Position numbers and translations under genes: made by a program. The notes under the pieces were generated by a model. That model was not told where the DNA came from. It ran no database searches and worked only from the letters and a program-made list of their open reading frames with translations. DNA of 64,000 bases from Cheiracanthium punctorium. Its lineage: Eukaryota > Arthropoda > Arachnida > Araneae > Cheiracanthiidae. Positions 14,243 to 25,685 of this stretch are shown here, one piece after another. The stretch covers positions 124,001-188,000 of the forward strand of contig JAWZYV010011610.1 in assembly GCA_038373885.1 (NCBI GenBank), written 5' to 3'. Position 1 is the first letter of the stretch; the number at the start of each line of letters is the position of its first letter.

Positions 14243-15461
14243 CTATGCCAAGTTCCACACGAAGCCCCCCCCCGGCCTAGATCCCTCGCGCAGATAGTTG
14301 GCCATAACACCACATTTCAACATTTCTTTTCATTTTTAATGTTATTGAAAGATTATATGAGTATTCTTAGTTTAATGTAAAATGAAAGTTTTCAGTATTA
14401 GTATTAAAATGTTTATGAAGACCTACAATAGACCTAAAATAGTGTAGACTCTGAATTTTGATATATTCTCGCACTTGGATTTCTTTGTTAAATCATTTTT
14501 AAATGTTAACAAGGATGATATTATTGAAAAATTAATTTTTTTCCTGCTGTGAAAATACTATGAGAATGAATTTAAAAGTATATTTTATTTATTTATTTGT
14601 TTTTGCAATTCAAATCACGGAAATCCGTTTAAAATGTATGTGTCGAAGAGAGGACTTGTAACTTTGTATGATGGTTTGTATATTTGTTTGATTTGTTTTA
14701 ATACATGGAAAGGAGGTGTTTATTACTTCTTTGTTTATGTTTTTTTAAATAATTTTAAATGTAATCTGTAAAAAGTTGTCAAAAAATGTAATTTAAATGT
14801 GATCAGTTTTTCTGTCTTAAAGTAGTGCGACATTTAATTAAAGTCGATTCAATTTATGGGTATTTCATCATGTAGTAAAATAAAAAATACTATTTTATAT
14901 TAGTAAAAATTATCTCTGATGAATGTTTGCAAGTAAATAAAATAATCCAGATTTTAGTATTTCGTCTCGTTTGTACTTCTAGGGTATTTTGAAATATTAG
15001 ATGGAGTAATGTTTTGCAGAACAGCTTTCCACATTTGACTGCATGCATTTTCTTTCCTATGAAATTATCATTAAATACATTTCGTAAAAAATTTTACTTG
15101 TTCTGCTGTTATTAACTTAATTAAAATTCAGTTGTTCTTTCAGAAGGGAGATTTGAATTCTCCATATGTGTACTGAAGACTGATTCGAGATCTTGAGTTC
15201 AAATACTTAATTTAAAAAATGAGTTCAAAAAATTTTTGAAAAATTTATTAAACGGAATTCCTTTTATTTTCATGAAAGTGTTATGTTAAAAAAGCACATT
15301 TTGAAATCTCAATTCTAAAATTTCTGAACTCCTTTATTCTACTGACGGAGAGAAGGATTTTGTGTCCCCCCGTCCACCTCCGTAAGGATACGAGCCCCCC
15401 CCAATAATTTTTACAAGTCGGCGCCCGTGTGCATTCCATACCGAGAAGTTAAAAGTTAGAA

Positions 15462-18400
15462 ATGGCAGTTCAATTTATTGAATCAAGACGTGGAAAGCGG
15501 TTAGCGATTTTTGAAAATGGCATATTTAGCCTAGAAAAAATGCATGGGGAAAATTCTTACTGGAGGTGCACTGTACAAACGTGCAAATCGAGGATTATTT
15601 TAAAAAATGATGAATTCTTGAGATCGTCTGGCCCCCCCCCCGCATGCACATCAGCTTGATACACAGTTGCTACAAAGTAGCAAATTTAAAGAAAAGGTCA
15701 AAGGCATCGTGAAAAAGAATCCAGTTCTACCTATTCCAAGTATTTATAGGTAAGTGAATTTTATTTTCTTTGTTATAAAGTAGTTTTTACATATTTTGAA
15801 AACTGAGCAGCTAACTGGAAACGCTAAGGAGTCACAATTAGCATGATTTTAATAAAATTAATATAATTTTAATAATGACACAATTTTAATAATTTTATGT
15901 AATACGTTGGGAAAATGAAACAATTCATCTCCCAATCATATTTGAATAGTTGAGAGGGAAATAATATATTTAAAAAATGTTAATGTTTATAAATAAATAA
16001 AAAATAATCTGAAGTTTAGTTGAAATAATTCAGTTATGCATATATTATCAGGGATAATATTTAAAAAAAAAACTGTTTTAGAGCTCTCAAAAGCCGATTT
16101 TAACAATCGTTTTATATCATTTACTGGTTTAACAAAGCTACAAAAATATAAAGTCTATAAAAATAATACTTTCATTTTTTTGTTTAATAATGCAATATTT
16201 CAATTTAACTTATATTGAACTGAACTGTTTACGAGATAACATATCAAAAGCAACCAATAATGAGCTTAAATTGGTATTATTATTATTTGCAACAGTAACA
16301 AAAGTAGCAGAAAATTTTGAATGTCGTATTCTTCTTGGACAAATGGGAAAATACAATAACTAATATGCATTCCCACTAAAAATATTTCGAATTTTTTTGG
16401 TTGTTTTGTTACATTTAAACGAATTAATAAGAAAAAAATACTATAAATAAAAGCATGGTACAATCAGACGACTCAGAAATTTTTCTTGTTAGACGAAACT
16501 CTCCGAATTATGTAATCAGAGAGAAGTTTTTATTCATAGGGGAAAAAAAAAAAAAAAAAAAAAAATCCCTGATCAAGCAAAGCAAATGCATTTGAGAAAA
16601 AAATTTTGCTCGAAAAAATTTCTTTTGTACAATATAGAAGTAATCTTTGTGTAAATCAAAACTATTCATTAATACAATGACAGAGGAAAACGCCACGACT
16701 AGACCACTAGACAGAGGAAAACTAGACCACGGTCTAGGGCCCCCAAAATTTTAGGGGAAATTGTTAAAATAGTTCAAGACAGAGCACGCCCTCAAAAATA
16801 TTTTTGGTAACAACAATCATCAATAAGAAAAGATTTATATCTTGAATTAAAACTAGAAATTCAAATCACGTCGAATGCATTTAATAATGCAGGCACCAAA
16901 AAAATTTAATTGTGTGGGCCCTTCACTTCATAGATTACATGAATATTATTGTATTGTGTGTATTAAAGCAAATCTGCATGAGGGGTATCTTCTCAGGATT
17001 AGGGTTACTTGGAGGACTTTCAAAGTGGGGTATTCGAGTTACATCTGGAGAAAACTGACCAAAACTACAGAACGTTAGATAGACAACAGGGAGATGGGGC
17101 CCGAACCCGGGACCTTCACACTTCAACAGTCAATCATTTTGAAAGCCTTATCTACTCGGCCACGGCGGGGATTTCATGAATATTAAAGTGCAGGTGTATA
17201 TTTCAATGTCTACATATGTAATCACCCCCCCCCCCTTTTTTTTTCCCTCACCGTGATGACTCCTTTTGCTGTCAGAAAATATTTTGTTATAAGTTTAATT
17301 ACTGCTTATTTAATTTATAATGATACTTTTAATTTGTAATAAAAATTAGATTTTAAAGTTTTTATGAACTTAAAAATAAATAAAGATAATAAAACTGCCT
17401 TCTTAGTTTTACCCTGTCATATTCGCGTTTTATTTTCTTTCACAGTAACGTAAAAAATTAAAAAGATTTTGATTAAAAAATAATCTTTTAAATATTTTTT
17501 TATTTTTTCTGATTAGTACTTCGATTTAGCTATAAAATTAAATCCTAAAATTACTTTTAGTAGTGTGTATCATTTTAAATGCTTTTAAAATATATTATGA
17601 ATTTTATTTAATTTATTTGACTACAATTTAAATGCTTCCAGAAAAACCATCATAATTTTTCTCTTTTTTGCAACCCCCCCCCCCACACACACACACACAT
17701 ACACGCAAACAAATAAACATAGTTTAAAAAATCTTCTGAACTATAGTTTTGTTGTAATTATTTCTAATAGTATCAAAATACATGGAATTTCATAGTATAA
17801 AATTATACAAGTAATACACGTTCTGTTGTAGATTAGGCATTAACATAATTTCTTTTTTGATTTTTACATAAAAAAGCACTTCCTCTTGAAAATATCTTAA
17901 AGAAATAATTAAGCTCTTTACATAACTTAGCTCATTGAATTCATTATCATTTGTCAATTATTTAATTTGGTTGTTTTGTTGAATAAAAACTGGAATTGAT
18001 AATCAAGAATCGACCCTATAGAGTTAACGTGCACATTCATCGTGTGTGTGCATGTTTTTCTGAGATCCTTAGTCCGATTCTCTATCAATGACCTGTTTCT
18101 GCCATCAAATTAATCAAGCAAAATCAATATTATTAAAGCCCATCCAAATAATGCAATAATTAAATATATAAAATAAAAAGGAGAATTTCCCTGTCTGTCT
18201 GTTCGTATGTATGTTTATTCGTTATAAGCGCCTACACCATTCGTTGGATCTGGACTGAACTTGGCACACTGGACTATTAAGCGAGTTCCCCCTGTCTCCA
18301 TCGTTGCTGCCCAACCAGGTCTTTGAATGCTTACGCTGTGGGCCTCTGTAAGAATAACGATGCCAGGAAGCAACGTTGGACACACGAAGAAAAACTCTGC

Positions 18401-21400
18401 ATTTGCGTCTTTACAACGGTAGGAAGAGAAACAGACAATAATTTTTGCGCAAGTTATGCCTTAAAACTTAATGTACACCCTCCAAAAAAAGTATTCGAGC
18501 AAGAGAGAAATTTCCTATTTTAAATTTGCGAATAATAATTGAGTTTTTGAAAATAGCACAACTTGATAGAAATATCGAAAGTCATATTTATACATAGCCT
18601 AATTCATATTCTATGATAAATATTTTTTAATATACGAAACCAACGTAGGAAATTTCTCTCTTGCTCGAATACTTTTTTTGGTGGGTGTACAAGGGCAACA
18701 CCCGCAACGAGAGTTTATGTTTATGTGTGTAAAAAAAAGGGGGGGGTGAAACACTGGATATGCATTCATGCTCATGCATTTTTAACCGAATTACAGAGCT
18801 TTGGACCCCAAACTAAATTAAACAGCATCTTCACATTACTCAGAGCCCATATAGGGGGGCAGGTGAGTGCTAGATCCCCCCCCCCCTTTTCAAATCCAAA
18901 AACCCTATTAAAAACAAATCAAAATAAGTCCATGTCCAATATATTTTTAAAAAAATAAAAAGTCGCTAGCAGACTATAAAAAATTTATGTGGGGAGGGGG
19001 GGGGACATTTTGTTACTTCTTTCTCTTATAAATGCATTTCAATTTATAAACTAAGTCAATCTTTTATAGTCTAGATTAGATTTGTCATTAATTTCTTAAA
19101 TATGTATACGTATATATTTATTAATTTATTTATTGAAAGCGTATATGTATATAACATGAATGGAAATAGCCAGAAAATTGTATTATTTTAGAGAACAGTT
19201 AAGGATAACTGCCACCACAGTAGAAGACGCAGCATCTATTCCATCATATAATAGTATGAAGAGCAGTTTGTACAGAGTTCGGGAGAAATGCCGTCCAAAA
19301 CTGCCCAGAACAGCTGAAGAAATAAATTTACCAGAAATTTTCAGAAGCACAATTAAAGGGGAAGACTTTTTACTGATCGACACTCAAACAAATTCATCTA
19401 GAATTTTAGTGAGTTGCATTTTCAGTAAGTTACTCCGATAAGTTGCTGAAATTTTAATGAAATCTCATTTAATAAATTTCTTTTAGGTTTTCTGCACTGC
19501 TGAAAATTTGCGCAGATTATGCGCCTCAGAGAAAGTTTTCATGGATGGTACATTTAAAGTTGTGCCAAATTTATTTGCACAACTATATACCATCCACGGA
19601 AAATTCTTAGGAGAAATCACCCCATTTGCCTACTGCCTACTTCCCAACAAAGCCAAAGAAACCTATGTCCAACTACTCGTAAAAATTAGGGAATCGGCTG
19701 AAAGAATGGGCTTGAAATTCCAACCATCCTGGATTCTCCTAGATTTTGAAATCAGCTGTATAAGTGCCCTTCAGTATGTGTTCCCAAAAGCGGAAATAAA
19801 AGGATGCTTCTTCCATTATGCTCAATGCATATGGAGAAAGGTAATAAATTTTAAAAGTTGTATATTTATTTTAAAATTATTTCTGCTTCTTCTTTATGTT
19901 TTCTTAATAAAACATAGAGCTTATTACTTTTGAATTCTGTTAAATACCATTATGTTTCAGGAGGATTTTGGCTGATTTTAGTTCTAAAAAATATTATTTT
20001 ATATTAACAAAAAGATTTTGTCACTTTATTGAAAATTCTTTAAAAAATAATTAAAAAAAAAAAAAATTGAGTACTTAAAATGAAATTAAAATTTTGCCTG
20101 CCCCACCCTCGTTCTATGTGTTCTTTAGTATTTCCTAAAAGAAACTTTGCTATTTAATAATTTAAAAATATAAGTTTCGGAGAGATAATTCAATGCTCTC
20201 ATCTAAAGAAACAAACAAACAAAAAAAAACGCAATAGAAGGAGATAAATTGCAAAGGAATATTTGTGTTTTTAAGTAGGGTGATTCCACTGTAACTCATG
20301 CTACATTTTTTTTTTTTTTTTAAATCGCATTTTCAAACATGGCGTAATAGTAAAAAGTGCATGTATTTTCTTTAAACAAAACTGATGCTGATACAAATTG
20401 TTTACTTTTTCCAATAAATCATTAAAAATTATATAACTAATTACAAATTAATTTTTTGAAATAGTAATTAAAATTGCTTGGTAATTGACACAAACAAACA
20501 AACAAAAAGATACTGAAGTATGGCAGAAATGTCACAATTGAATTTCTTCTTAAGTGCTGTAATCTTTTTGAGAGTTTGTATGTACCTTCCTTACTACAAA
20601 AACTCATTTAGTTTTGTATGGGATGTTTTATAAAATTGGTTATTGAATTAAAATATATTAAGAGTATGGTAACTCATGCTACACAACTGGGTAACTCATG
20701 CTACAACATAGACACTTCTGCAGCGTGAGAAGTAAAAACACCCATACAAATTTTTCTGCAAAGTTTGATCGAACGACGGGGTTCTTTGATATTTTATAAA
20801 CTAAAAAAAAAAAAAATACATTTTAAGCAATTTTCTTCATTTCAGGTTCAACAAGTAGGATTAGCATCAGCATACAGGGATAATTACCATATCAGAAGGT
20901 GGATAAGGTGGCTATCTGCTTTGCCTTTGGTTCCAGAAACCAGTGTTGACGATGCATTTCTGTGGATCCAGGAAAATGCTCCAGATATTCCTCAAGCCAC
21001 AGAAATCCATGATTATATGGTCGAAACCTGGATTGATGACGAGGAAGCGTTATTTAAAATGTAAGAAAATTTAATTTTTTAAATTAATTAATGGGTGAGA
21101 AATAATTAGCTTTCCCTTTCAGCATGAATTTTCTTCGAAAAAATAAATTATAAACAATAAATGCATCGCAACTAAATTTTTAGTTAACTGCATTTGACAC
21201 TCCTTTTAGTTCTGGAGGAGAAGTTACCTATGGAAAAAAATAACTCAAAAGTTTCATACCAGCATTAATTTCTGTCATTTCGGTCGGTTTTCAGAACTTT
21301 TTAAAGTTGGGTTGATAGAATAACATTCTAGAAAACACAAACATTTAAAAAATATTCGAAGGATTAAGTAGTGTTAGATAAATTAACACATAACTAAGTT

Positions 21401-22250
21401 TCCGTGGCCTGTGTTATCTATAATCATCCTTTTTAGCTAAACTAATATTATAAGCATTTTCAAGTTCATTTTTATCATTTATTAATCACCCAGAACACCA
21501 GCTTGTATAAATAGACAACTTTTTTGTAATACTTTCCTGACATACTTTAATCTAAATTTACCTATTTTACTTAAATCACTATCTTTTAGAGTAGGTAGGA
21601 AAAATAAAAATGGAACTATATCATGAATAAAATAAATAAACACTTTGTGAAAAAAACAAACATAAAATGTTACTTATAACACGACACGATCGTTTCCACC
21701 AAAAATTCTTTCTGTCTTCCTCAGTCAAAGCCCTTCGTCTCACTGAACGAAAATCTTTTACTGAGGAAGACCGAAAGAATTTTTGGTCGAAACGATCGTA
21801 TCGTGTTATAAGTAACATTTTATGTGTGTGTGTTTTTTTTCACAAAGTTTTTATTTATTTTATCGTTTAACACCAGTATTTTGAGTGTCTTTTTCCTATA
21901 TCATGAGTAATTTTATTCTTTTGAATTACAGATGCATCTGGAATCATTTTAACAACACGGAAGATCGCACAAATAACGCTGTTGAAGCATGGCATTCTAG
22001 CTTGAACAAAAGAGCTCAAACCAAGCACTTGAACATCTTTGCTTTTATTGAACTTTTAAAAGAAGACCAAAGCACCAACACAGCTAAAATAAATATGCTT
22101 CTGGCTGGAAACCAGATAAGCTATAGGAAAAAAAAATATGCAGATATTAATGAAAGGATATTTACATTAAAGCGGCGTTTCATAAACAATATTATTAATT
22201 TAGAAATGTACATAGATGCAATTACTTTTTGTGTACACCTAGGAAATTAA
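15462..22250 (+). CDS. FLYWCH zinc-finger MULE transposase-type gene, five exons
   Basis: Exons: 15,462-15,749; 19,192-19,408; 19,487-19,840; 20,846-21,060; 21,932-22,250. All introns are GT-AG and the phases agree, giving 463 aa if one C is removed from the C10 run at 15,632-15,641. Exon 1 encodes a FLYWCH zinc finger (ESRRGK, SYWRC, VQTC, then HAH after the shift). Exons 3-5 give a MULE core: Asp188 in FMDGTFK, Asp254 in ILLDFE, the signature GCFFHYAQ...R before intron 3, and Glu376 in NNAVEAWHS. Such proteins bind and cut DNA in Mutator-like elements, but some are host genes. I see no element termini, so transposon versus domesticated gene is open. An AATAAA at 22,318-22,323 lies 68 bp after the stop. 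With the sequence as given, exon 1 stops at 15,657-15,659. Confidence 0.85.
17092..17170 (-). ncRNA. tRNA-like SINE head (Ser/Leu-type)
   Basis: On the minus strand the sequence begins GCCGTGGCCGAGTAGATAAG, an A-box typical of tRNA-Ser or tRNA-Leu, and 45-50 bases on has GGTCCCGGGTTCGGGCCC, a B-box/T-arm with a clear stem. The anticodon region does not fold into a normal arm and no 3' acceptor match is seen, so this is a tRNA-derived SINE or tRNA pseudogene carrying an internal RNA polymerase III promoter, not a working tRNA. A SINE body would extend toward lower coordinates. Confidence 0.65.
18165..18440 (+). repeat. Repeat head plus degenerate copy of the 7.4-kb hairpin
   Basis: 18,179-18,290 (ggagaatttccctgtctgtc ... 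ggatctggactgaacttggc) has the look of the conserved head of a dispersed arthropod repeat. It runs into 18,300-18,420, where catcgttgctgcccaaccag and ccaggaagcaacg form a weak inverted repeat related to 7,405-7,575. Confidence 0.45.
18472..18691. mobile_element. Short element with 46-bp inverted repeats
   Basis: Arms 18,472-18,517 and 18,646-18,691 are inverted copies that differ at about one position (tgtacaccct... / ...gggtgtaca). The 128-bp centre is AT-rich. I see no convincing target duplication, so the exact ends are uncertain. It sits inside intron 1 of the MULE gene. Confidence 0.7.
18786..19090 (+). repeat. Dispersed repeat, inverted copy at 29.5-29.8 kb
   Basis: Phrases such as ctcagagcccatatagg, gcaggtgagtgctagatccc, cttctttctcttataaatgc and ttatagtctagatt recur in order on the opposite strand at 29,545-29,790. 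Both copies contain a C/G-rich patch. The family is not identified. Confidence 0.7.
19841..20845 (+). other. Intron 3 of the MULE gene, with a triplicated motif
   Basis: The word gtaactcatgctac occurs at 20,291, 20,669 and 20,691 in the same orientation, and nowhere else that I noticed. It could mark the ends of a small element. The rest is AT-rich with A, T and AAAC runs. Confidence 0.55.
21624..21866. mobile_element. Near-perfect palindrome (foldback MITE) in intron 4
   Basis: The first half (ataaaataaataaacacttt ... cataaaatgttacttataac acgacacgatcg) is repeated in reverse complement in the second half (cgatcgtatcgtgttataagt ... ttttatttattttat). The outer arms of about 100 bp match with few differences; the centre pairs imperfectly. 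RNA or single-stranded DNA from here would fold into one long hairpin. It lies within intron 4 (21,061-21,931), 65 bp before the exon 5 acceptor. Confidence 0.85.
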
Positions 22251-22489
22251 TTTTTAGTTTTTCTTTTATTACTTGTTATCTTAAAATTTTGTTGTTATAA
22301 TAGTAATGTGACAAAATAATAAAAACGCACACATAAATACATATCGTTTAAACTTTCATTTATAATTTTTCTGCGTCTTTTATGTATATATATATGTGCG
22401 TTTGTGTGTATGAGTTGGATTGCATTAAACTCTAGATGAAATTTAAATAAAACTGTAGATGAAAAGGATACTTTTAACTGTAGATGAAA
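22251..22489. other. 3' flank of the MULE gene
   Basis: Contains the putative polyadenylation signal AATAAA at 22,318-22,323 and a short (TA)n tract near 22,384. No other feature seen. Confidence 0.4.
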
Positions 22490-23070
22490 ATTTGTTTTAA
22501 ATAAATCATAGTTTTTGAGATTTTGTGAAAATCTCATAAATGTTTGTTCTCGCACCCATCAAAAACGGCGTAAGAGAACAGAATGAAATTTGGCTACATG
22601 AAATGTAACGAATGGAAACAGTGTTGAATTCCTTCAAAAATTCAAAAATTTTTGCAATAATTGCATTAAGGAGGAAGGGATCGCTTTAAGGCATCTGTAA
22701 GTAATATAATATAAGGTCTTCAGCTTAAAATATGTTGATGTATTTTATTGACTTTTTCGGATTTTACGAAAATTATGCAGAATTTCCTCAAGGCATAAAA
22801 TTAAAATGTAAAAAATTAAACAAAATTTATTAGAGGGCGGAGATTAAACAAAGATGTTTGAATTCATCCGAATTTGAAAATAAATACAGATTTTCCAAAA
22901 AGTTTGTCGGACGTCACCTGAAAACGGAATGGAATGAAATTTTGTCAAATAATATGTGCGGTCATTGACTTTAAATTGCAGGTTTTGAATTTTCCACGAA
23001 CTTCAATTCGCTCTAAAGTATGACGTAAACTGTAAAAAAAATCATAATCTGTCTCTATATATTCAAGTCA
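22490..23070 (+). repeat. Dispersed repeat, copy A (copy B at 26.0-28.6 kb)
   Basis: Carries gagattttgtgaaaatctca, gtttgttctcgcacccatca, gaacagaatgaaatttggc and aaggaggaagggatcgcttt, each with a counterpart in the same order at 28,230-28,640. Within the family the phrase agaatgaaattt recurs, suggesting it arose from a unit of about 150-170 bp. No coding potential. Confidence 0.7.
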
Positions 23071-23240
23071 AACGTTGGAATGTTAAATATAGACCGCGCC
23101 TATTAAAAAGCATTTTCCAGATATTCTTTTTTCAATTTAATATTCATTACTAGTATCTTCTGCAACTTTAAATGATCTCATGATGTTAAAGCTCGTCCCT
23201 CTATTTCAAGAAAATGATGATTTCGAAAATAAAATACCTG

Positions 23241-23637
23241 TTCGCTCCTATCGTTGCAAGAACGCGACGACAGAGATTCGTTATTGTGTACCCATCATTG
23301 CTTCCTGACATTGGTCTGAATACTTCTGTTGAAGGATAGTGACAATATCCCACTCTATAAAATTAGTGATAGGTACAGAAGGGAGAATCGGTGCTGTTGC
23401 GTGCTTGCTATGTTGGGGCGAACAGAAGCCTCTTTCGCTGTGTTTATCTCTCACTGATAATCTGCGCCTTTCAAGTGTCGCCCACATCATCCTGCACGCC
23501 ATCTCTATAGGTATAACACTGTTTGGACACCTCACTAAGTTCTAATGTTTTATGAGGAGCGTAATTGCCTAGCAAAATCTGCAGTTTGGACACTTTCTGT
23601 GAGAATCACAATTGTCTAATTTTCGGAGGTTCCACTG
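23241..23637 (-). mobile_element. Pogo/Tigger-like terminus with an upstream hairpin-family arm
   Basis: On the minus strand CAGTGGAACCTCCGAAAATT starts at 23,637 beside a TA (23,638-23,639), matching the usual pogo/Tigger terminus. Sequence further in (ctaggcaattacgctcctca, gtgtccaaacagtgttatac) fits a decayed element. At 23,265-23,330 an arm related to the 7.4-kb hairpin occurs. I found no partner terminus. Confidence 0.45.
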
Positions 23638-23639
23638 TA

Positions 23640-25566
23640 TCTATAAAAAATCAAAGCCAATATATTCTTTTTGTTATGAGATTTTCGGTATAATGTCATT
23701 TTTACTTGCTGTCATATTTTTCTTTGTGGTTTCTTTACTGTATATACTAATGTATAATTTTTTTTCAAATTTTTAAATGTATTTTTATATTTTGAATAAT
23801 TTGATTATTTTAAATGTATTTACTTATTTCGACAAAATCATTTTTTTTCTATGACAAACTGTGTGTTATTGCAGTACTTTTATGGAACAGTGAAAAATAG
23901 AAAGAATTCATATTTTATCGTTTCAAACTTATTTTATTTTAGAAATGCTTATACTTTTTTTTTTAAATACCACTCTAAGTAACAATAATTTTAGCCATAG
24001 TCTCATCTTTCAGTAACTGATTCAAATAAATTAAACAGAATTTGTTAAATGTCTTTCTTGCATTAAATAAATTTTATAAAATTTTATTATTTAAAACTTC
24101 CAAATAATAGGAAAAAAGGTGAGTTGATTTCTAAAATATAAATCAGTCATTAATTTACAACTGAAAGCATTGAGTTGAGCAGTAAGTTGTATACATTTGA
24201 TGCTTTGTAATTTTATAAGCGGTAGTCTGCATATAATAATCATAATAATAATATGTATCTATCCTTTTCCACACTTTACTTTTGTTTGTATTATTTTAAT
24301 GCTTAGCGTTCAAATAAGAACTGTTACATTGCGCTATCTAGACTTCAAATTTAGCGAGTGTCAGGTTTTTAAATGGAAATGATCAGTCAAAAATATCCAC
24401 ACCATATTTCGTAGTTTATTTTTCATGTTAATGTATTTACTAATTTCTCTTCCTGTATACACATTTCTGTTTTTAGGAATGTAATCAATAATCATAAATA
24501 CAGAATAGAGTAATCTGTGTACCAATAGATTTAAGGCTAATAACATATCTATATAAAATAGCTCTGAAATATAGATATCCTGGTAGATTTTTAAAATCAT
24601 TAATATATCCTGTATGTGCTAAGTAATTTTGTATCTCCAAATAAGAATTTTTGGATGGAGAAGATGGGGATGGATGGTGGTTATTAATAAAGCTCAAAAA
24701 ACTATATAAAAAATGTGCAAAAATACTATAAAATATGTATTTATTTACTTTATACAAAAAAAAAATAAAAGATTTGTTGATCACTGGTTCGTTTATCTTT
24801 TTAGGTTGCTTTTTTAAAAAACTTACTGATCCAGATATAAGCATAAGCCATACTAAGTGCATAGTTACAAATGTATTATCGAGTAGTATACACACAAATA
24901 AGTTAATTAACTACATATAAATAATAATATTTTTTATTACTTCTGTTACTATTATTGTTTTTTTTACTTAATTTCATATACTGAAAACAGTATTATACAT
25001 AAAAAAATTTATTTATTTTATTTTCCGTTCGTACTCTTTATCTGTGTAAGTCTGTACTTTGTTGCTCATTGGTTTGCTGTACTAGATTTTTTGGATTTTA
25101 CACTTCCTTCCCGTTCAATGTTTCTTCGTTCTAGAACATTTGTTCACCGAGTTTAACGAGCAAATTTACCGATTAACGATTAGATGTTTTCGGTGGTATG
25201 TTCGAAATCGTTCCCGCGACCGTTCGGTTAGTGATCCCATATCTTTACTGTTGAACTATCAGGTTCCATACTTTAGCAACAGAAATGTATTCACCAATGA
25301 AAATTTATATTAACTGGATTATCGTGTTTACTCGCGTAATAGTCTCCCTCGCATATTAATCGTACTCCCTGTTTTGAAGGGGGGGGGGGGAATCATCAAA
25401 ATATTTTGAAACCATAAAGTTCTTAATCACGTGTTTGATCTTCATTTATGTGTATAAAAATATTACTATAAACAGAAAAATGCCTCATTTTTGTGTGCAA
25501 CTGACCAAAAGATTATTAAAATACGGCAGGTAATCTGGAAACATTTGGTAAGTTAGTAATGTTATT
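23640..25566. other. Noncoding AT-rich stretch, nothing recognised
   Basis: Very AT-rich, with open frames up to 136 codons that have the Lys/Ile/Phe/Tyr composition expected of AT-rich noncoding DNA. A G13 run lies near 25,380. No motif, repeat pairing or RNA gene seen. Confidence 0.45.
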
Positions 25567-25685
25567 ATAACTACTTGTCTGCCAGTGGTCCAAATTCGAC
25601 CACTTAATTTTTTAATTTGAGGGCGAATACAGTTTTTCTGTCGAAGAGTATGTCTCGAGATTCCATATAATGTGAATAATAAAGT
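25567..25685 (+). repeat. Dispersed repeat, related copy at 62.5 kb
   Basis: acttgtctgccagtggtcca ... aattcgaccac ... gtcgaagagtatgtct aligns with 62,497-62,600 (agttgtctgccaggagtcga ... gtcaaagagtatggct) in the same orientation. Family unknown. Confidence 0.65.

Larger units (their letters stand above)
11251..15429. mobile_element. Large hAT-type non-autonomous element, 4.2 kb
   Basis: The ends CATAGGCGCCGACTT and (reverse complement of the right end) CACGGGCGCCGACTT match at 12 of 15 positions. Both sides carry the same 8-bp word TGCATTCC (11,243-11,250 and 15,430-15,437). Sub-terminal C7-C8 runs next to AATAWTTTTT occur on both ends, which further links them. I find no transposase in the 4,179 bp, so it is a large cut-down element or a composite that took up other DNA: it holds two single ends of other hAT-type elements and an internal tandem duplication. 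It ends 24 bp upstream of the MULE start codon. Confidence 0.82.
15750..19191 (+). other. Intron 1 of the MULE gene
   Basis: Donor AG|GTAAGTG and acceptor TATTATTTTAG|A. The intron is AT-rich and holds a tRNA-like SINE head (17,092-17,170, minus), a half hAT-type end with GGTCTAGGGCCCCC (16,731), an A25 run (16,542-16,566), a 46-bp inverted-repeat element (18,472-18,691) and a repeat shared with 29.6 kb. Short open frames within it have no motifs. Confidence 0.7.

Noticed and set aside
17092..17170. Functional tRNA-Ser or tRNA-Leu gene
   Set aside because: Anticodon arm and acceptor stem do not form properly; better explained as a SINE head or pseudogene.
21621..21870. Two similar short proteins on opposite strands
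   Set aside because: They mirror each other because the DNA is a palindrome; not genes.
24197..24920. Several AT-rich frames up to 136 codons on both strands
   Set aside because: Composition is that of random AT-rich DNA; no domain and no conservation hint.
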